DNA of 16,471 nt from DATBAK01 sp036787815 (GTDB lineage Bacteria > Actinomycetota > Acidimicrobiia > IMCC26256 > PALSA-610), in assembly GCA_036787815.1 (NCBI GenBank), contig DAIQOP010000064.1, positions 1-16,471 on the forward strand, in the 5' to 3' direction. How positions within the stretch are numbered: the first letter of the stretch is position 1; each line of letters starts with the position of its first letter. Positions 7,373 to 15,807 of this stretch are shown piece by piece. The translations under genes and the position numbers were made by a program. The notes beneath the pieces are model-generated. The model was not told the DNA's origin and searched no databases. It was given only the letters and a program-made list of their open reading frames with translations.

Positions 7373-8325
7373 GCCGATTGCTCCCAGTACGAAGTCGGAT
7401 AACGGTCGCCGAGGTCGTCGACCATCACGGCAGCGACGCCGAGCCGCTCGAGCAACGCGATCCCGTCGGCGACGCCCGCCACGAGCGCGGCCTTGGCGAC
7501 GCCTTCGGCCCACCACGCGGCGTCGCCCATCGCGACGACGGCGGTGACGCCGTGGTGCGCGGGTGCGCCCGTCTCGGGATCGATGATGTGATGCAGCATC
7601 GTGCCGCCGCGCGTCCAGCGGCGAAAGCGCGTCGTGCTGGTGACGATGGCCTGATCGACGAGTCGCCGGCTGCACAGGACCCCCGACTCGTCGAGGGGAT
7701 CCTCGACCTCGATCACCCAGTCGCCGCCATCGGGGCCGCGGCCGGCGACGCGCACGTCGCCACCGAGGCTCACGCATGCGCCCGACGCGCCCCGTTCGAC
7801 GAGACCGGTCGTGACGAGATCGGCCGCGAGGCCCTTGCCGATGCCGCCGAGGTCGAGCGACACACCGGTCGGGATGCTCACCGTCGAGTGCACGTGATCG
7901 AGCCGGATCCCTTCGCAACCCGGCGCCGGCCGCGGCATTTCGGCGAGCGCGGGCCCGGCGGGTGCGACGAGACGGAAGGTGCGGTCGTAGCCGTTCGCCT
8001 CGAGTGACCGACGGACGGTGGGGTCGAAACGTCCGTGAGTCACGTACCACAACGAGAGCGCGCGGCCGATTGCATCCGCCATCTCGGTCGACACCTCGAC
8101 CGGGCCCGTGCCCGCCTGCCGGTCGAGGCGGCAGAGCTCGCTTTTGGGGAGGAAGCGGCTCCATGACGCCTCGAGCGCGACGAGTCGGCCGACGGCCCAC
8201 TCGACGAGCAGGTTGCCCGCGCCACCCACGACCATGAGCTCGGCCGTCGTCCCCATCGCGTGGAGCTGGTGGCCGATGACCGGTTCGGTTGTGGTGGCGC
8301 GGGCCGTCGGAGTCGTCAGGGGCAC
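7369..8325 (-). CDS. apbE: ApbE-like FAD:protein FMN transferase
   Basis: From GTG 8325 the product has 318 residues. ApbE-family signatures are HAMGTTAEL (22-30), FDPTV (100-104), SLDLGGIGKG (156-165), VSLGGDVRVAG (185-195) and HHIIDPETGAP (245-255). ApbE enzymes move FMN from FAD onto a Thr of extracytoplasmic flavoproteins. The C-terminal metal-site segment, usually ADxxAT, reads AEGVAKA (273-279) here, so the usual Asp and Thr are Glu and Lys. I recall a similar form in other actinobacterial members, and its activity is uncertain. No signal peptide or lipobox is seen, unlike classical lipoprotein ApbE. The frame stays open further upstream, but that part lies over the preceding gene. GTG 8325 has a GGGG just upstream, and the start overlaps the previous gene by 10 bases. 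Confidence 0.85.
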   Translation of the reverse strand: MPLTTPTARATTTEPVIGHQLHAMGTTAELMVVGGAGNLLVEWAVGRLVALEASWSRFLPKSELCRLDRQAGTGPVEVSTEMADAIGRALSLWYVTHGRFDPTVRRSLEANGYDRTFRLVAPAGPALAEMPRPAPGCEGIRLDHVHSTVSIPTGVSLDLGGIGKGLAADLVTTGLVERGASGACVSLGGDVRVAGRGPDGGDWVIEVEDPLDESGVLCSRRLVDQAIVTSTTRFRRWTRGGTMLHHIIDPETGAPAHHGVTAVVAMGDAAWWAEGVAKAALVAGVADGIALLERLGVAAVMVDDLGDRYPTSYWEQSA

Positions 8326-8864
8326 TTCGACCCCGTGCACTTGGGTGCCGTGGGCGGCGGGCTCGGCGGCGGAGGCGGTGCCGGGGCCGCGGTGGGAGGT
8401 GGGCTGCTCTGCCCACCTCCGCCCCCGCCGCCACCTGCGGCCGGTGGCGGCGCGCTGGGTGCCGACGGCGCCGGCGGCGTGTACGACTGGTTCGAGCCCG
8501 AGTAGCCGCCACCGCCCGATCCCGAACCGCCCGAGCTGCGCGGCGGCGGGTCGTTGATGACGACGACGCGGTGCACGATCCGCCACACGATGGTGGTGGG
8601 TGTGGTCGTCGCGTGCGGTGCCGTCGTCACCGGTGGAACGGTCGGGGGTGGCGACACGAGCTTCACTGCGGCGCCGGTCGGCGACGAATGCGCACCGATC
8701 GCACCGATGATGCCGAGCAGGGCCGACGCGCTCACGCCGGTGGCGGCCACGCGGCCGCCCATGGCGACCCGGCGCCGTCGACGCTTTCGCGACCGGCCGA
8801 TCAGCTCGTCACCCTTCCCGGCCGCCGCAACCCGGCGCGGGAGGTCACGGGTGGGTTCGGTCAC
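8316..8864 (-). CDS. Single-pass membrane-anchored Pro/Gly-rich protein ending in CX4C
   Basis: The 182-residue product is not a family I recognise. It has a basic cytoplasmic start (RSRKRRRRR, 24-32), one hydrophobic segment (about 35-58), and an extracytoplasmic part with a Pro/Thr linker. A short predicted beta segment (TIVWRIVHRVVVIN, 91-104) follows, then long Gly and Pro runs. It ends KCTGSKCP, with Cys176 and Cys181 as its only cysteines, which could bind metal or haem or form a disulphide. The GTG start overlaps the upstream stop as GTGA, and the tail overlaps the ApbE start, so translation is probably coupled. A role as a stalk or thiol partner of the redox module is inferred from position only. 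Confidence 0.75.
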   Translation of the reverse strand: MTEPTRDLPRRVAAAGKGDELIGRSRKRRRRRVAMGGRVAATGVSASALLGIIGAIGAHSSPTGAAVKLVSPPPTVPPVTTAPHATTTPTTIVWRIVHRVVVINDPPPRSSGGSGSGGGGYSGSNQSYTPPAPSAPSAPPPAAGGGGGGGGQSSPPPTAAPAPPPPPSPPPTAPKCTGSKCP

Positions 8865-9361
8865 TGCGGCACCTGAGTGGTGGTCGTGGTGGTCGCGGGG
8901 GCGTCGTCGTCACCACCGTGGCCGCCGTGGGCCTCGTGGCTGTCGTCCTCGTGCCCGCCCTCGGGGGGCTCGGCGCTGGGCGGCTCGGCGGGCGGGTTCG
9001 GGTCCATCGTGGGGGGCGTGCTCGTCGGTGCCTGTTCGACGTGGCTCGGCGCGGCGGTCGCCGCGGGCGCCGGTGCGGTGCTCGCCGCGGTAGTGGCGCT
9101 CGATCCCGACCATGCGCTCTGGTGGTGCACGATCTGGTCGACGTAGCGGGTCTTCACGACCCGCCGGGGCATGACCTTCGTCGCCGCCCTCGGGCGCACG
9201 GCAGCTACCTGGGCGAACTGGGTTGCCGTGGCGCCGGCGTTGGAGGCGCCGAAGCCCAGCACGGGGATGTGGAAGACGGCGGCGCCGGCGACGGTGCCGC
9301 CGGCAGCGACCAGGGCGACCGATGCGGCGAGGGCTCGGGTCGTAGTTCGGTTGAGCGGCAC
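8861..9361 (-). CDS. Membrane-anchored or secreted Ala/Thr/Pro-rich protein with His/Asp-rich tail
   Basis: The 166-residue product has an N-terminal hydrophobic segment (about 9-33), a basic motif (PRRVVKTRYVDQIVHHQ, 65-81), a Ser/Thr/Ala/Pro linker, an acidic and His-rich stretch GGHEDDSHEAHGGHGGDDD (135-153) and a Thr run at the end. The His/Asp/Glu stretch is typical of low-complexity metal-binding segments in envelope proteins; which metal is unknown. No enzyme domain is visible. GTG 9361 has GGAGG 5 bases upstream. It is the first of four overlapping genes, 137 bases downstream of the histidine kinase on the same strand. The basic motif loosely resembles the one in the next protein, so the two may be related in layout. 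Confidence 0.75.
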   Translation of the reverse strand: MPLNRTTTRALAASVALVAAGGTVAGAAVFHIPVLGFGASNAGATATQFAQVAAVRPRAATKVMPRRVVKTRYVDQIVHHQSAWSGSSATTAASTAPAPAATAAPSHVEQAPTSTPPTMDPNPPAEPPSAEPPEGGHEDDSHEAHGGHGGDDDAPATTTTTTQVPQ

Positions 9362-9366
9362 ATGAA

Positions 9367-9371
9367 CCTCC
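9367..9371 (-). promoter_or_regulatory. Ribosome binding site for the first gene of the redox operon
   Basis: GGAGG on the minus strand lies 5 bases before GTG 9361 and supports this GTG as the true start. Confidence 0.7.
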
Positions 9372-9439
9372 GGGTTGCGGGGAGCTGACCCTCGCAGTGT
9401 CGGGTCCGGAGCCGAGAAAGTGAAGTCATGCGCGGGTCA

Positions 9440-9473
9440 TTTGCCCGGGGCTTGCAGCGGACTTTGCCTGGGG
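9440..9473. promoter_or_regulatory. Imperfect direct repeat upstream of the redox operon, possible response-regulator site
   Basis: TTTGCCCGGGG at 9440-9450 and TTTGCCTGGGG at 9463-9473 match at 10 of 11 bases and are 23 bases apart, close to two helical turns. OmpR-family regulators bind direct repeats with near-helical spacing, and such a regulator is encoded just upstream. The surrounding 137-base gap shows no clear -35/-10 pair. Confidence 0.35.
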
Positions 9474-9498
9474 GCCGATTCGCGGCCTCTTTGGCTTG

Positions 9499-10803
9499 TT
9501 ATCTGGGGTTGCGGCCCGGCGCCGGTCGCTCGTCGCTGACCGGTGGCCCGAGCGTGACGTCGACGCGCGCGCCTCCGAGATCGCTGTGTGAGAGCGCGAG
9601 CGACCCGCCCGCTTCGAACGCGACACGCCGTGCGATGTCGAGACCGAGACCCGTTCCGCGTGCCGGCTCGCGCGCGTTCGTCTCGAAGCCCGGACCGGCG
9701 TCTTCGACGACGAGATGCCCACCACCTTGTGGGCGCGCCGCGGTGGTGACGCGCGCGGCGCGGCCGGGCGGCGTGTGGCGCAGCACGTTGCCCACGAGCA
9801 CGTCGAGCAGCTCCTGCACGTCGTGGCGGCGCGCGTTGACGGGAATCGGGGTGTCGTGCAGCCGGACCTCGATCGCTCGTTCCTGGCCGCGTGCGAGCAC
9901 GCTCCAGAACGCCATGCGCTCCCGCACCGCCTCGCAGAGATCGACACCGCGCGGCTCGGGTGGGCGGGGCTCGCCGCGTGTCTCCGCGATCACGCTCGTC
10001 ACCACGGCTTCGAGATCGTCGACCGCGGCCCCGATACGTCGCGCGTCGGCCTCGTCGTGCAGCAACTCCGCGTCGAGGCGCAGGGCGGTGAGCGGCGTGC
10101 GGAGCCGGTGCGACAGGTCGGCCGCGTGCTCGCGTTCCGCCTGCATGAGGTCGCCGATCCGGCCGGCGAGCGTGTCGAGGGCCCGGCTCACCTCGACGAT
10201 CTCGACCGAGCCCTTCACCCGCGAACGCGCTTCGAGGTCGCCGCCGCCCAGCCGCCGCGCGATGTCGGTGAGCGTGCGCATCGGACGGGTCACCGAGCGG
10301 GCCATCCTGTCGGCCACGAGCCCCGCGACGGCGATGAGCACGAAGCCCAGCAACGCCAGCGCGATCCACGCGGCCCACACCCCGCGCTCGATCTCACTCC
10401 GACCGATGCTCACGCGAACGACGGTGGCCTGCCCGTCGGCGCCGAGCACGGGAAGGAACACGTCGACGCCGCCACCGGCCGAGCGGTTGAACGCGCGGCC
10501 GCGGCGCGCGAGCTCCAAGCTGTCGGCTTCGGGGGGTCGCGCGCGGTCGCCGATCACGGTGCCGTCGGCGTAGTAGACGGAGACGGTTCCCGACGTCGAC
10601 GCGTCGGCCTGGGCGACGAGTCCGACCGCCTCCGCTCGACTCGCGCCGGCGATGATCTGACCGATGTACTGCGCGTCGGAGTTGGCGTGATTGACCGCGC
10701 GATCCGACGCGATCGTGCGGACGAGGAACGCGAGCGGGACGATGAACGCGATCACGACCATCGACGTGATCGCCAAGGTCATGAGCACGAACTGGCGGCG
10801 CAT
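9499..10803 (-). CDS. Membrane sensor histidine kinase
   Basis: The 434-residue product has a first membrane helix (about 9-28), a short extracytoplasmic sensor region (about 30-142), a second helix (about 143-165) and a HAMP region (about 165-218). The dimerisation and phosphoacceptor motif is DLSHRLRTPLTALRLD, with His232. The ATPase domain has an N-box around Asn339 (GNVLRHTP), G1 box DAGPG (368-372) and G2 box GTGLGL (383-388). All key residues appear intact. It lies 15 bases after the response regulator on the same strand, so they form one operon and should be partners. The sensor domain is not a recognised ligand-binding family. Confidence 0.92.
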   Translation of the reverse strand: MRRQFVLMTLAITSMVVIAFIVPLAFLVRTIASDRAVNHANSDAQYIGQIIAGASRAEAVGLVAQADASTSGTVSVYYADGTVIGDRARPPEADSLELARRGRAFNRSAGGGVDVFLPVLGADGQATVVRVSIGRSEIERGVWAAWIALALLGFVLIAVAGLVADRMARSVTRPMRTLTDIARRLGGGDLEARSRVKGSVEIVEVSRALDTLAGRIGDLMQAEREHAADLSHRLRTPLTALRLDAELLHDEADARRIGAAVDDLEAVVTSVIAETRGEPRPPEPRGVDLCEAVRERMAFWSVLARGQERAIEVRLHDTPIPVNARRHDVQELLDVLVGNVLRHTPPGRAARVTTAARPQGGGHLVVEDAGPGFETNAREPARGTGLGLDIARRVAFEAGGSLALSHSDLGGARVDVTLGPPVSDERPAPGRNPR

Positions 10804-10818
10804 CGAACGCGTGCGGCG

Positions 10819-11502
10819 TCAGTCGGTGGGGGCGAGGAGCTTGATTCCGACCCCGCGCACGGTATGCAGGTAGCGCGGCGCGCTCGCGCTCTCGCCCAGC
10901 TTCCCGCGGAGCCACGAGAGGTGGGTGTCGACCGTCTTCTCGGTTCCGCCGTACGGCTGATCCCAGATCTCGGCGAGGAGCTCCTGCTTGGTGACGACCG
11001 TGCCGCAGTGGCGCGCCAGGTAGAGCAGCAGGTCGAACTCCTTGCGGCTCAGCTCGAGCGGCTCACCCGCCAGCGTCGCCGTGCGCGCCGCGGGGTCGAT
11101 CGCGAGATCCGCGACCTCCACCACCGCGGGCGCCCCGTTCGAGAGCCTCCGCAGCAGGGCGCGGATCCGGGCATCGACCTGCTCGGCCGAGAACGGCTTC
11201 ACGATGTACTCGTCGGCCCCCGCGTCGAGGAGCCGGACGATCTCGCGCTCGTCGTCGCGGGCCGTGCCGACGATCACCGGCACGTGGCTCACCGCCCGCA
11301 GCATCTTGAGCAGGTCGCCACCGTCGATGTCGGGGAGGCCGAGGTCGAGGATCACGACGTCGGGGGGCTCGTCGACCACCGACTGGAGGGCGGGCAGGCC
11401 GAGCGACGCCTCCGTGACCCAATGACCACGGGCAGTGAGCGAGTGGACGAGTGGGATCCGGACGCGGTCGTCGTCCTCCACGATGAGCACCTTGGGCATC
11501 AC
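10819..11502 (-). CDS. OmpR-family response regulator
   Basis: The 227-residue product has a receiver domain with acidic residues EDDD (9-12), phosphoacceptor Asp53 (VVILDLGLPD), Thr80 and Lys102 (VKPF). The C-terminal winged helix is recognised by LSRKEFDLLLYLA, VDTHLSWLRGKL and VRGVGIKL. It should be phosphorylated by the adjacent kinase and bind DNA. The likely targets, by position, are its own operon and the redox genes downstream. The start is GTG 11502 or ATG 11499; neither has a Shine-Dalgarno site, but a -10-like TACCCT lies 5 bases before the GTG, so the mRNA may be leaderless. Confidence 0.93.
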   Translation of the reverse strand: MMPKVLIVEDDDRVRIPLVHSLTARGHWVTEASLGLPALQSVVDEPPDVVILDLGLPDIDGGDLLKMLRAVSHVPVIVGTARDDEREIVRLLDAGADEYIVKPFSAEQVDARIRALLRRLSNGAPAVVEVADLAIDPAARTATLAGEPLELSRKEFDLLLYLARHCGTVVTKQELLAEIWDQPYGGTEKTVDTHLSWLRGKLGESASAPRYLHTVRGVGIKLLAPTD

Positions 11503-11513
11503 CCGCCAGGGTA
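11503..11513 (-). promoter_or_regulatory. Possible leaderless promoter of the two-component operon
   Basis: On the minus strand TACCCT (11513-11508) fits TANNNT and is followed after 5 bases by GTG 11502. This is the spacing expected if transcription starts at or next to the start codon. Confidence 0.3.
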
Positions 11514-11601
11514 GGGGGAATCGGGCGGGGACCCGGTCACCCCAGAGAGGAAATGAGCCCGCCTTGTGCTCGGCTTGGCATCACTTCGGGCCCTCGTGGA
11601 C

Positions 11602-11607
11602 GACAAT
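11602..11607 (+). promoter_or_regulatory. Possible -10 element of the Pro/Thr-rich exported protein gene
   Basis: GACAAT lies 6 bases before ATG 11614, and no Shine-Dalgarno sequence is present. The spacing suits a leaderless transcript. Confidence 0.3.
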
Positions 11608-11613
11608 CATGAG

Positions 11614-12281
11614 ATGAGGCGCGGGCTGGTGCTGACCTGTTTGTGGGTCGTGGGCGTGACGGCGAGCGTCGCGCTCGCGTTCGGCGCGGTGGGCAGCGTG
11701 GCCAGCCAGGTTGCGCCGCCGGGAGTCGCTCGACTCTCCGCCCGGGGCGTCGACCGCGCACTCGGAGCGAGCGTTCCGTCGCCGCATCCCACGACCGCGG
11801 GCAAGCCGACGGGGTCGAGCGCCCCACCGGTCTCCGGCCGCGGGCCGACCACCACGGTGAAGCGGCCCGGCCCGGGTTCGACGAGCACCGTCGCGCCGGC
11901 TCCGACCTCGGGTGGGCCCACCACGTCCGTTCCGACCTCGTCGGCGACGTCGACCCCGCCCACCACCGGCTCGCCCCCGAGCACCGGGGGCCCGCCCACC
12001 ACCACTCCCCACAGCACCGCGACGACATCGGTCGGCGGCACCATCTGGACCCGGTGCTCCGGCGCCGACCGCATCGACTTCGTCGCGGCGGTGCCGAAGG
12101 GTGGATACGAGCGGACCCGCGACGTGGAGAACGCGGCCGGGATCGAGCAGTGGTTCGACAACGGCGGCCACGTCTCGAAGATCAGCGCCGAATGCTCGAA
12201 CGGCGTCGTCCACGCCGAGGTCGAGGAAGAGAGCGAGGGTGCCGCGTACGCACCGCCGCCTACCGAGAACGACCTGAGCGG

Positions 12282-12297
<16 letters not shown>
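11614..12297 (+). CDS. Membrane-anchored Pro/Thr/Ser-rich protein with small C-terminal domain
   Basis: The 227-residue product is not a recognised family. It has an N-terminal hydrophobic segment (about 5-31, signal peptide or anchor), a low-complexity Pro/Thr/Ser/Gly linker (about 52-141) and a compact C-terminal region from about 142. That region contains Cys148 and Cys194, probably a disulphide in an exported domain (IWTRCSGADRIDF, then KISAECSNG), and an acidic tail. An upstream in-frame ATG at 11566 would add 16 residues before the basic MRRG and is less likely. The gene diverges from the response regulator and overlaps the ino1 stop by 16 bases, tail to tail. A cell-envelope location is inferred. 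Confidence 0.75.
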
Positions 12298-13604
<1,307 letters not shown>

Positions 13605-13665
13605 CGCGGCAGCGTAGGCGGCGGGCGGCGCTCGGGGCGTCTCGCGACTTCGCGAGAATTGCCCG
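13605..13665. promoter_or_regulatory. Divergent ino1 / DNA ligase promoter region
   Basis: Only 61 bases separate the two starts. On the minus strand TACGCT (13616-13611) is 6 bases from the ino1 ATG. On the plus strand GAGAAT (13654-13659) is 6 bases from the ligase GTG. Neither gene has a Shine-Dalgarno site, so both transcripts may be leaderless. The region also contains the palindrome listed separately. Confidence 0.45.
13640..13657. promoter_or_regulatory. Perfect 18-base palindrome, probable operator
   Basis: TCTCGCGA and TCGCGAGA are perfect reverse complements with a CT spacer. The right arm overlaps the proposed -10 of the ligase gene, and the left arm lies just upstream of where the ino1 -35 would be. 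A dimeric regulator bound here could control both genes. It does not match the mycobacterial LexA box I know (TCGAAC-N4-GTTCGA). Confidence 0.5.
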
Positions 13666-15222
13666 GTGCGCTTCGCCGAGGTGGTTGCGAGCTCGGCCGC
13701 CGTCGCGGCGACGCGATCGCGGACCGCGAAGATCGCGGCGCTCGCCGACCTGCTCGGGCGCCTCGACCCCGATGAGATCGAGACCGCCGTCGGGTTCCTC
13801 ACCGGCGAGCCCCGGCAGGGCCGTATCGGTATCGGTTGGGCGACGCTGGCCGCCGTCGAGGTGATGCCGGCCGACACGCCGACGCTGACGGTGCACGACG
13901 TCGACACCGCCGTGGTCTCGGTCGCGTGTACCTCCGGTGCCGGGTCGGAAGCGGCCCGGCGCGCACAGCTCGCCGCGGTGCTCGCGCGCGCCACCGCGCC
14001 CGAGGCCGAGTTCGTCCGCAGGCTGTTCACCGGCGAGCTTCGCCAGGGCGCGCTCGACGGGCTCATGCTCGACGCCGTCGCGCGCGCGTCGGAGATCGAG
14101 CCCGTGCTCGTGCGGAGGGCGGCCATGCGCAGCGGGGATCTCGGTGCGACGGCGCGTCTCGCGTTGGTCGGTGGGCGCGCGGCGCTCGAGGCGGTGCGTT
14201 TCGAGGTGCTGCGCCCGGTGTTGCCGATGCTGGCCGGCAGCTCGGAGTCGGTTGCCGCCGCGCTCGAGTCGACGGGGCCGGCGTCGGTCGAGTGGAAGCT
14301 CGACGGTGCACGCGTGCAGGTGCATCGGTCGGGCTCTGAGGTACGCATCTTCACCCGCAACCTCAACGACGTGACCGCGCGGTTGCCGGAGGTCGTCGAG
14401 TTGGTGCTCGGGTTCCCCGCGTCGGAGCTGGTGCTCGACGGAGAGGCGATCGGCGTGTCCGACGACGAGCGTCCGCAACGTTTTCAGGACACCATGAGCC
14501 GCTTCGGCCGCGACCACGACAGCCGCCACGACGACAGCCACGACGGCACCGTCGCCGACCGGTCGTTGCGCGCGTACTTCTTCGACTGCCTGCGCGCCGA
14601 GGGCGTCGACCTCCTCGACGAGCCGCTGTCGGTCCGGCGCGAGGTGCTCGCACGCATCGCTCCGGGTTGCGTCGTGCCGTCGCTCGTGACGGAGGACCCG
14701 GTCGCCGCCGACGCGTTCCTCGCCGAGTCGCTCGCGTCGGGGCACGAGGGGGTGATGGTGAAGGCGTTGGCCTCGACCTACGAAGCCGGTCGGCGCGGCG
14801 CGGCGTGGCGCAAGGTCAAGCCGGTACGCACGCTCGATCTGGTGGTGATCGGTGCCGAATGGGGCCACGGCCGGCGTCGGGGTTGGCTCTCGAACCTCCA
14901 TCTCGGCGCGCGAGCCGTGGAACCCGACGCGTCCGATCCGACAGCCGGCTTCGTGATGGTCGGCAAGACGTTCAAGGGCCTGACCGACGCGATCCTCACG
15001 TGGCAGACCGAGCGCCTGCAGGAGCTCGTCACGTCGACCGACGGCCACGTCGTGCTCGTCCGCCCGGAGCTCGTCGTCGAGATCGCGCTCGACGGCGTGC
15101 AGGCGTCGAAGCGCTATCCGGGTGGTGTCGCGCTGCGCTTCGCCCGCGTGCGCGGGTACCGGCCCGACAAGGCACCCGCCGACGCCGACACCATCGACGC
15201 CGTCCGCTCCTTGCTCCCGTAG
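13666..15222 (+). CDS. ligB: ATP-dependent DNA ligase, LigB-like
   Basis: The 518-residue product seals nicks in DNA through a ligase-AMP intermediate. An N-terminal DNA-binding domain (about 1-195) includes FTGELRQGALDGLMLDAVA (121-139). Nucleotidyltransferase motifs follow: I EWKLDGAR with AMP-accepting Lys211, FTRNLNDVT (229-237), III ELVLDGEAI (254-262), IIIa YFFDCLR (304-310), IV EGVMVKA (361-367) and V WRKVKP (381-386). The OB-fold domain ends with RFARVRGYRPDK (491-502). Length and order match mycobacterial LigB (about 507 residues), an accessory to the NAD-dependent replicative ligase. A His/Asp-rich insert (RDHDSRHDDSHDGT, 282-295) lies between motifs III and IIIa and is unusual. The GTG start has no Shine-Dalgarno site. 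An assignment as another ATP-ligase subtype is possible but less likely. Confidence 0.92.
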   Translation: MRFAEVVASSAAVAATRSRTAKIAALADLLGRLDPDEIETAVGFLTGEPRQGRIGIGWATLAAVEVMPADTPTLTVHDVDTAVVSVACTSGAGSEAARRAQLAAVLARATAPEAEFVRRLFTGELRQGALDGLMLDAVARASEIEPVLVRRAAMRSGDLGATARLALVGGRAALEAVRFEVLRPVLPMLAGSSESVAAALESTGPASVEWKLDGARVQVHRSGSEVRIFTRNLNDVTARLPEVVELVLGFPASELVLDGEAIGVSDDERPQRFQDTMSRFGRDHDSRHDDSHDGTVADRSLRAYFFDCLRAEGVDLLDEPLSVRREVLARIAPGCVVPSLVTEDPVAADAFLAESLASGHEGVMVKALASTYEAGRRGAAWRKVKPVRTLDLVVIGAEWGHGRRRGWLSNLHLGARAVEPDASDPTAGFVMVGKTFKGLTDAILTWQTERLQELVTSTDGHVVLVRPELVVEIALDGVQASKRYPGGVALRFARVRGYRPDKAPADADTIDAVRSLLP

Positions 15223-15258
15223 CCCTCGTCGGCGGGGGAGAGGGAGGGCGCGGGGCGG

Positions 15259-15792
15259 TCAGAGCCAGCTGAGGCGCGCGCTGTCGTGCTCGTCGACGGG
15301 CGGACGCGCGAGCTCGCCGGCGCGCACGCGGTCGAGCAGCCGGCGCACGGCGTCGAGGATCTCGGGCACCGCGCCGCGAAGCTCGTCGGCATCGGACTCG
15401 CCGATGTCGTCGCGCGTGAGGTCGGCCGCGGCGAGCAGGCCGTCGACGTCGGAGAGGTACGTGCCCACCCACGCGACCGGATCCGCCTTCATCTCCTTGA
15501 CGAAGTGGCGCGCCCCGGGCTCCCATCCACGGCAGCGCGGATGGTGGTGCGCGCGGTCGAGCGAGCCGGGGTTGTCGACCGACTCGAGCAGGTCGGCACG
15601 CCAGATCACGCGCTCGACACCGATCGGTCGCGCGGAGTAGATCGATCCGTGCAGCTCACCCCGTTCGAGCAGGCGCACCTCGACGCGCACGCCCTGCTCC
15701 GGGCCTTCTTGCCCGGGGCCGGGATTCGGATCCACGAAGTAGAGATCGCCCGCGACCACGCCGATGCGCTCGAAGCCGAATGCGTAGAGCAT
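15259..15792 (-). CDS. Conserved-looking hypothetical protein
   Basis: The 177-residue product is not a family I can name. It is soluble in appearance, with no signal peptide or membrane helix. The first half is rich in beta-type segments (ERIGVVAGDLYFVDPNP, then VRVEVRLLERGELHGSIY). The middle has DRAHHHPRCRGWEPGARHF, where the His triplet, Cys and further His could bind metal. The C-terminal third looks helical and acidic (VDGLLAAADLTRDDIGESD). ATG 15792 has GAGGG 5 bases upstream. It lies 15 bases after the cupin gene on the same strand, so the two are probably co-transcribed and may act together. The 36-base gap to the convergent ligase shows no clear terminator. Confidence 0.8.
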   Translation of the reverse strand: MLYAFGFERIGVVAGDLYFVDPNPGPGQEGPEQGVRVEVRLLERGELHGSIYSARPIGVERVIWRADLLESVDNPGSLDRAHHHPRCRGWEPGARHFVKEMKADPVAWVGTYLSDVDGLLAAADLTRDDIGESDADELRGAVPEILDAVRRLLDRVRAGELARPPVDEHDSARLSWL

Positions 15793-15807
15793 CAGAACCC
15801 TCGCCGG

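Noticed and set aside
7369..8586. Longer ApbE reading frame beginning near 8586
   Set aside because: The extra 87 residues are Arg/Ala-rich and lie over the coding part of the Pro/Gly-rich protein in another frame; the ApbE domain starts after GTG 8325.
9200..9250. Possible flavinylation site in the His-rich protein (NAGATAT, residues 41-47)
   Set aside because: The ApbE acceptor motif needs an Asp and a Ser/Thr before GAT; both are Ala here, and the segment lies just after the signal or anchor helix.
15223..15258. Terminator between the convergent ligase and hypothetical genes
   Set aside because: The gap is G-rich but I find no inverted repeat that would form a stable hairpin.
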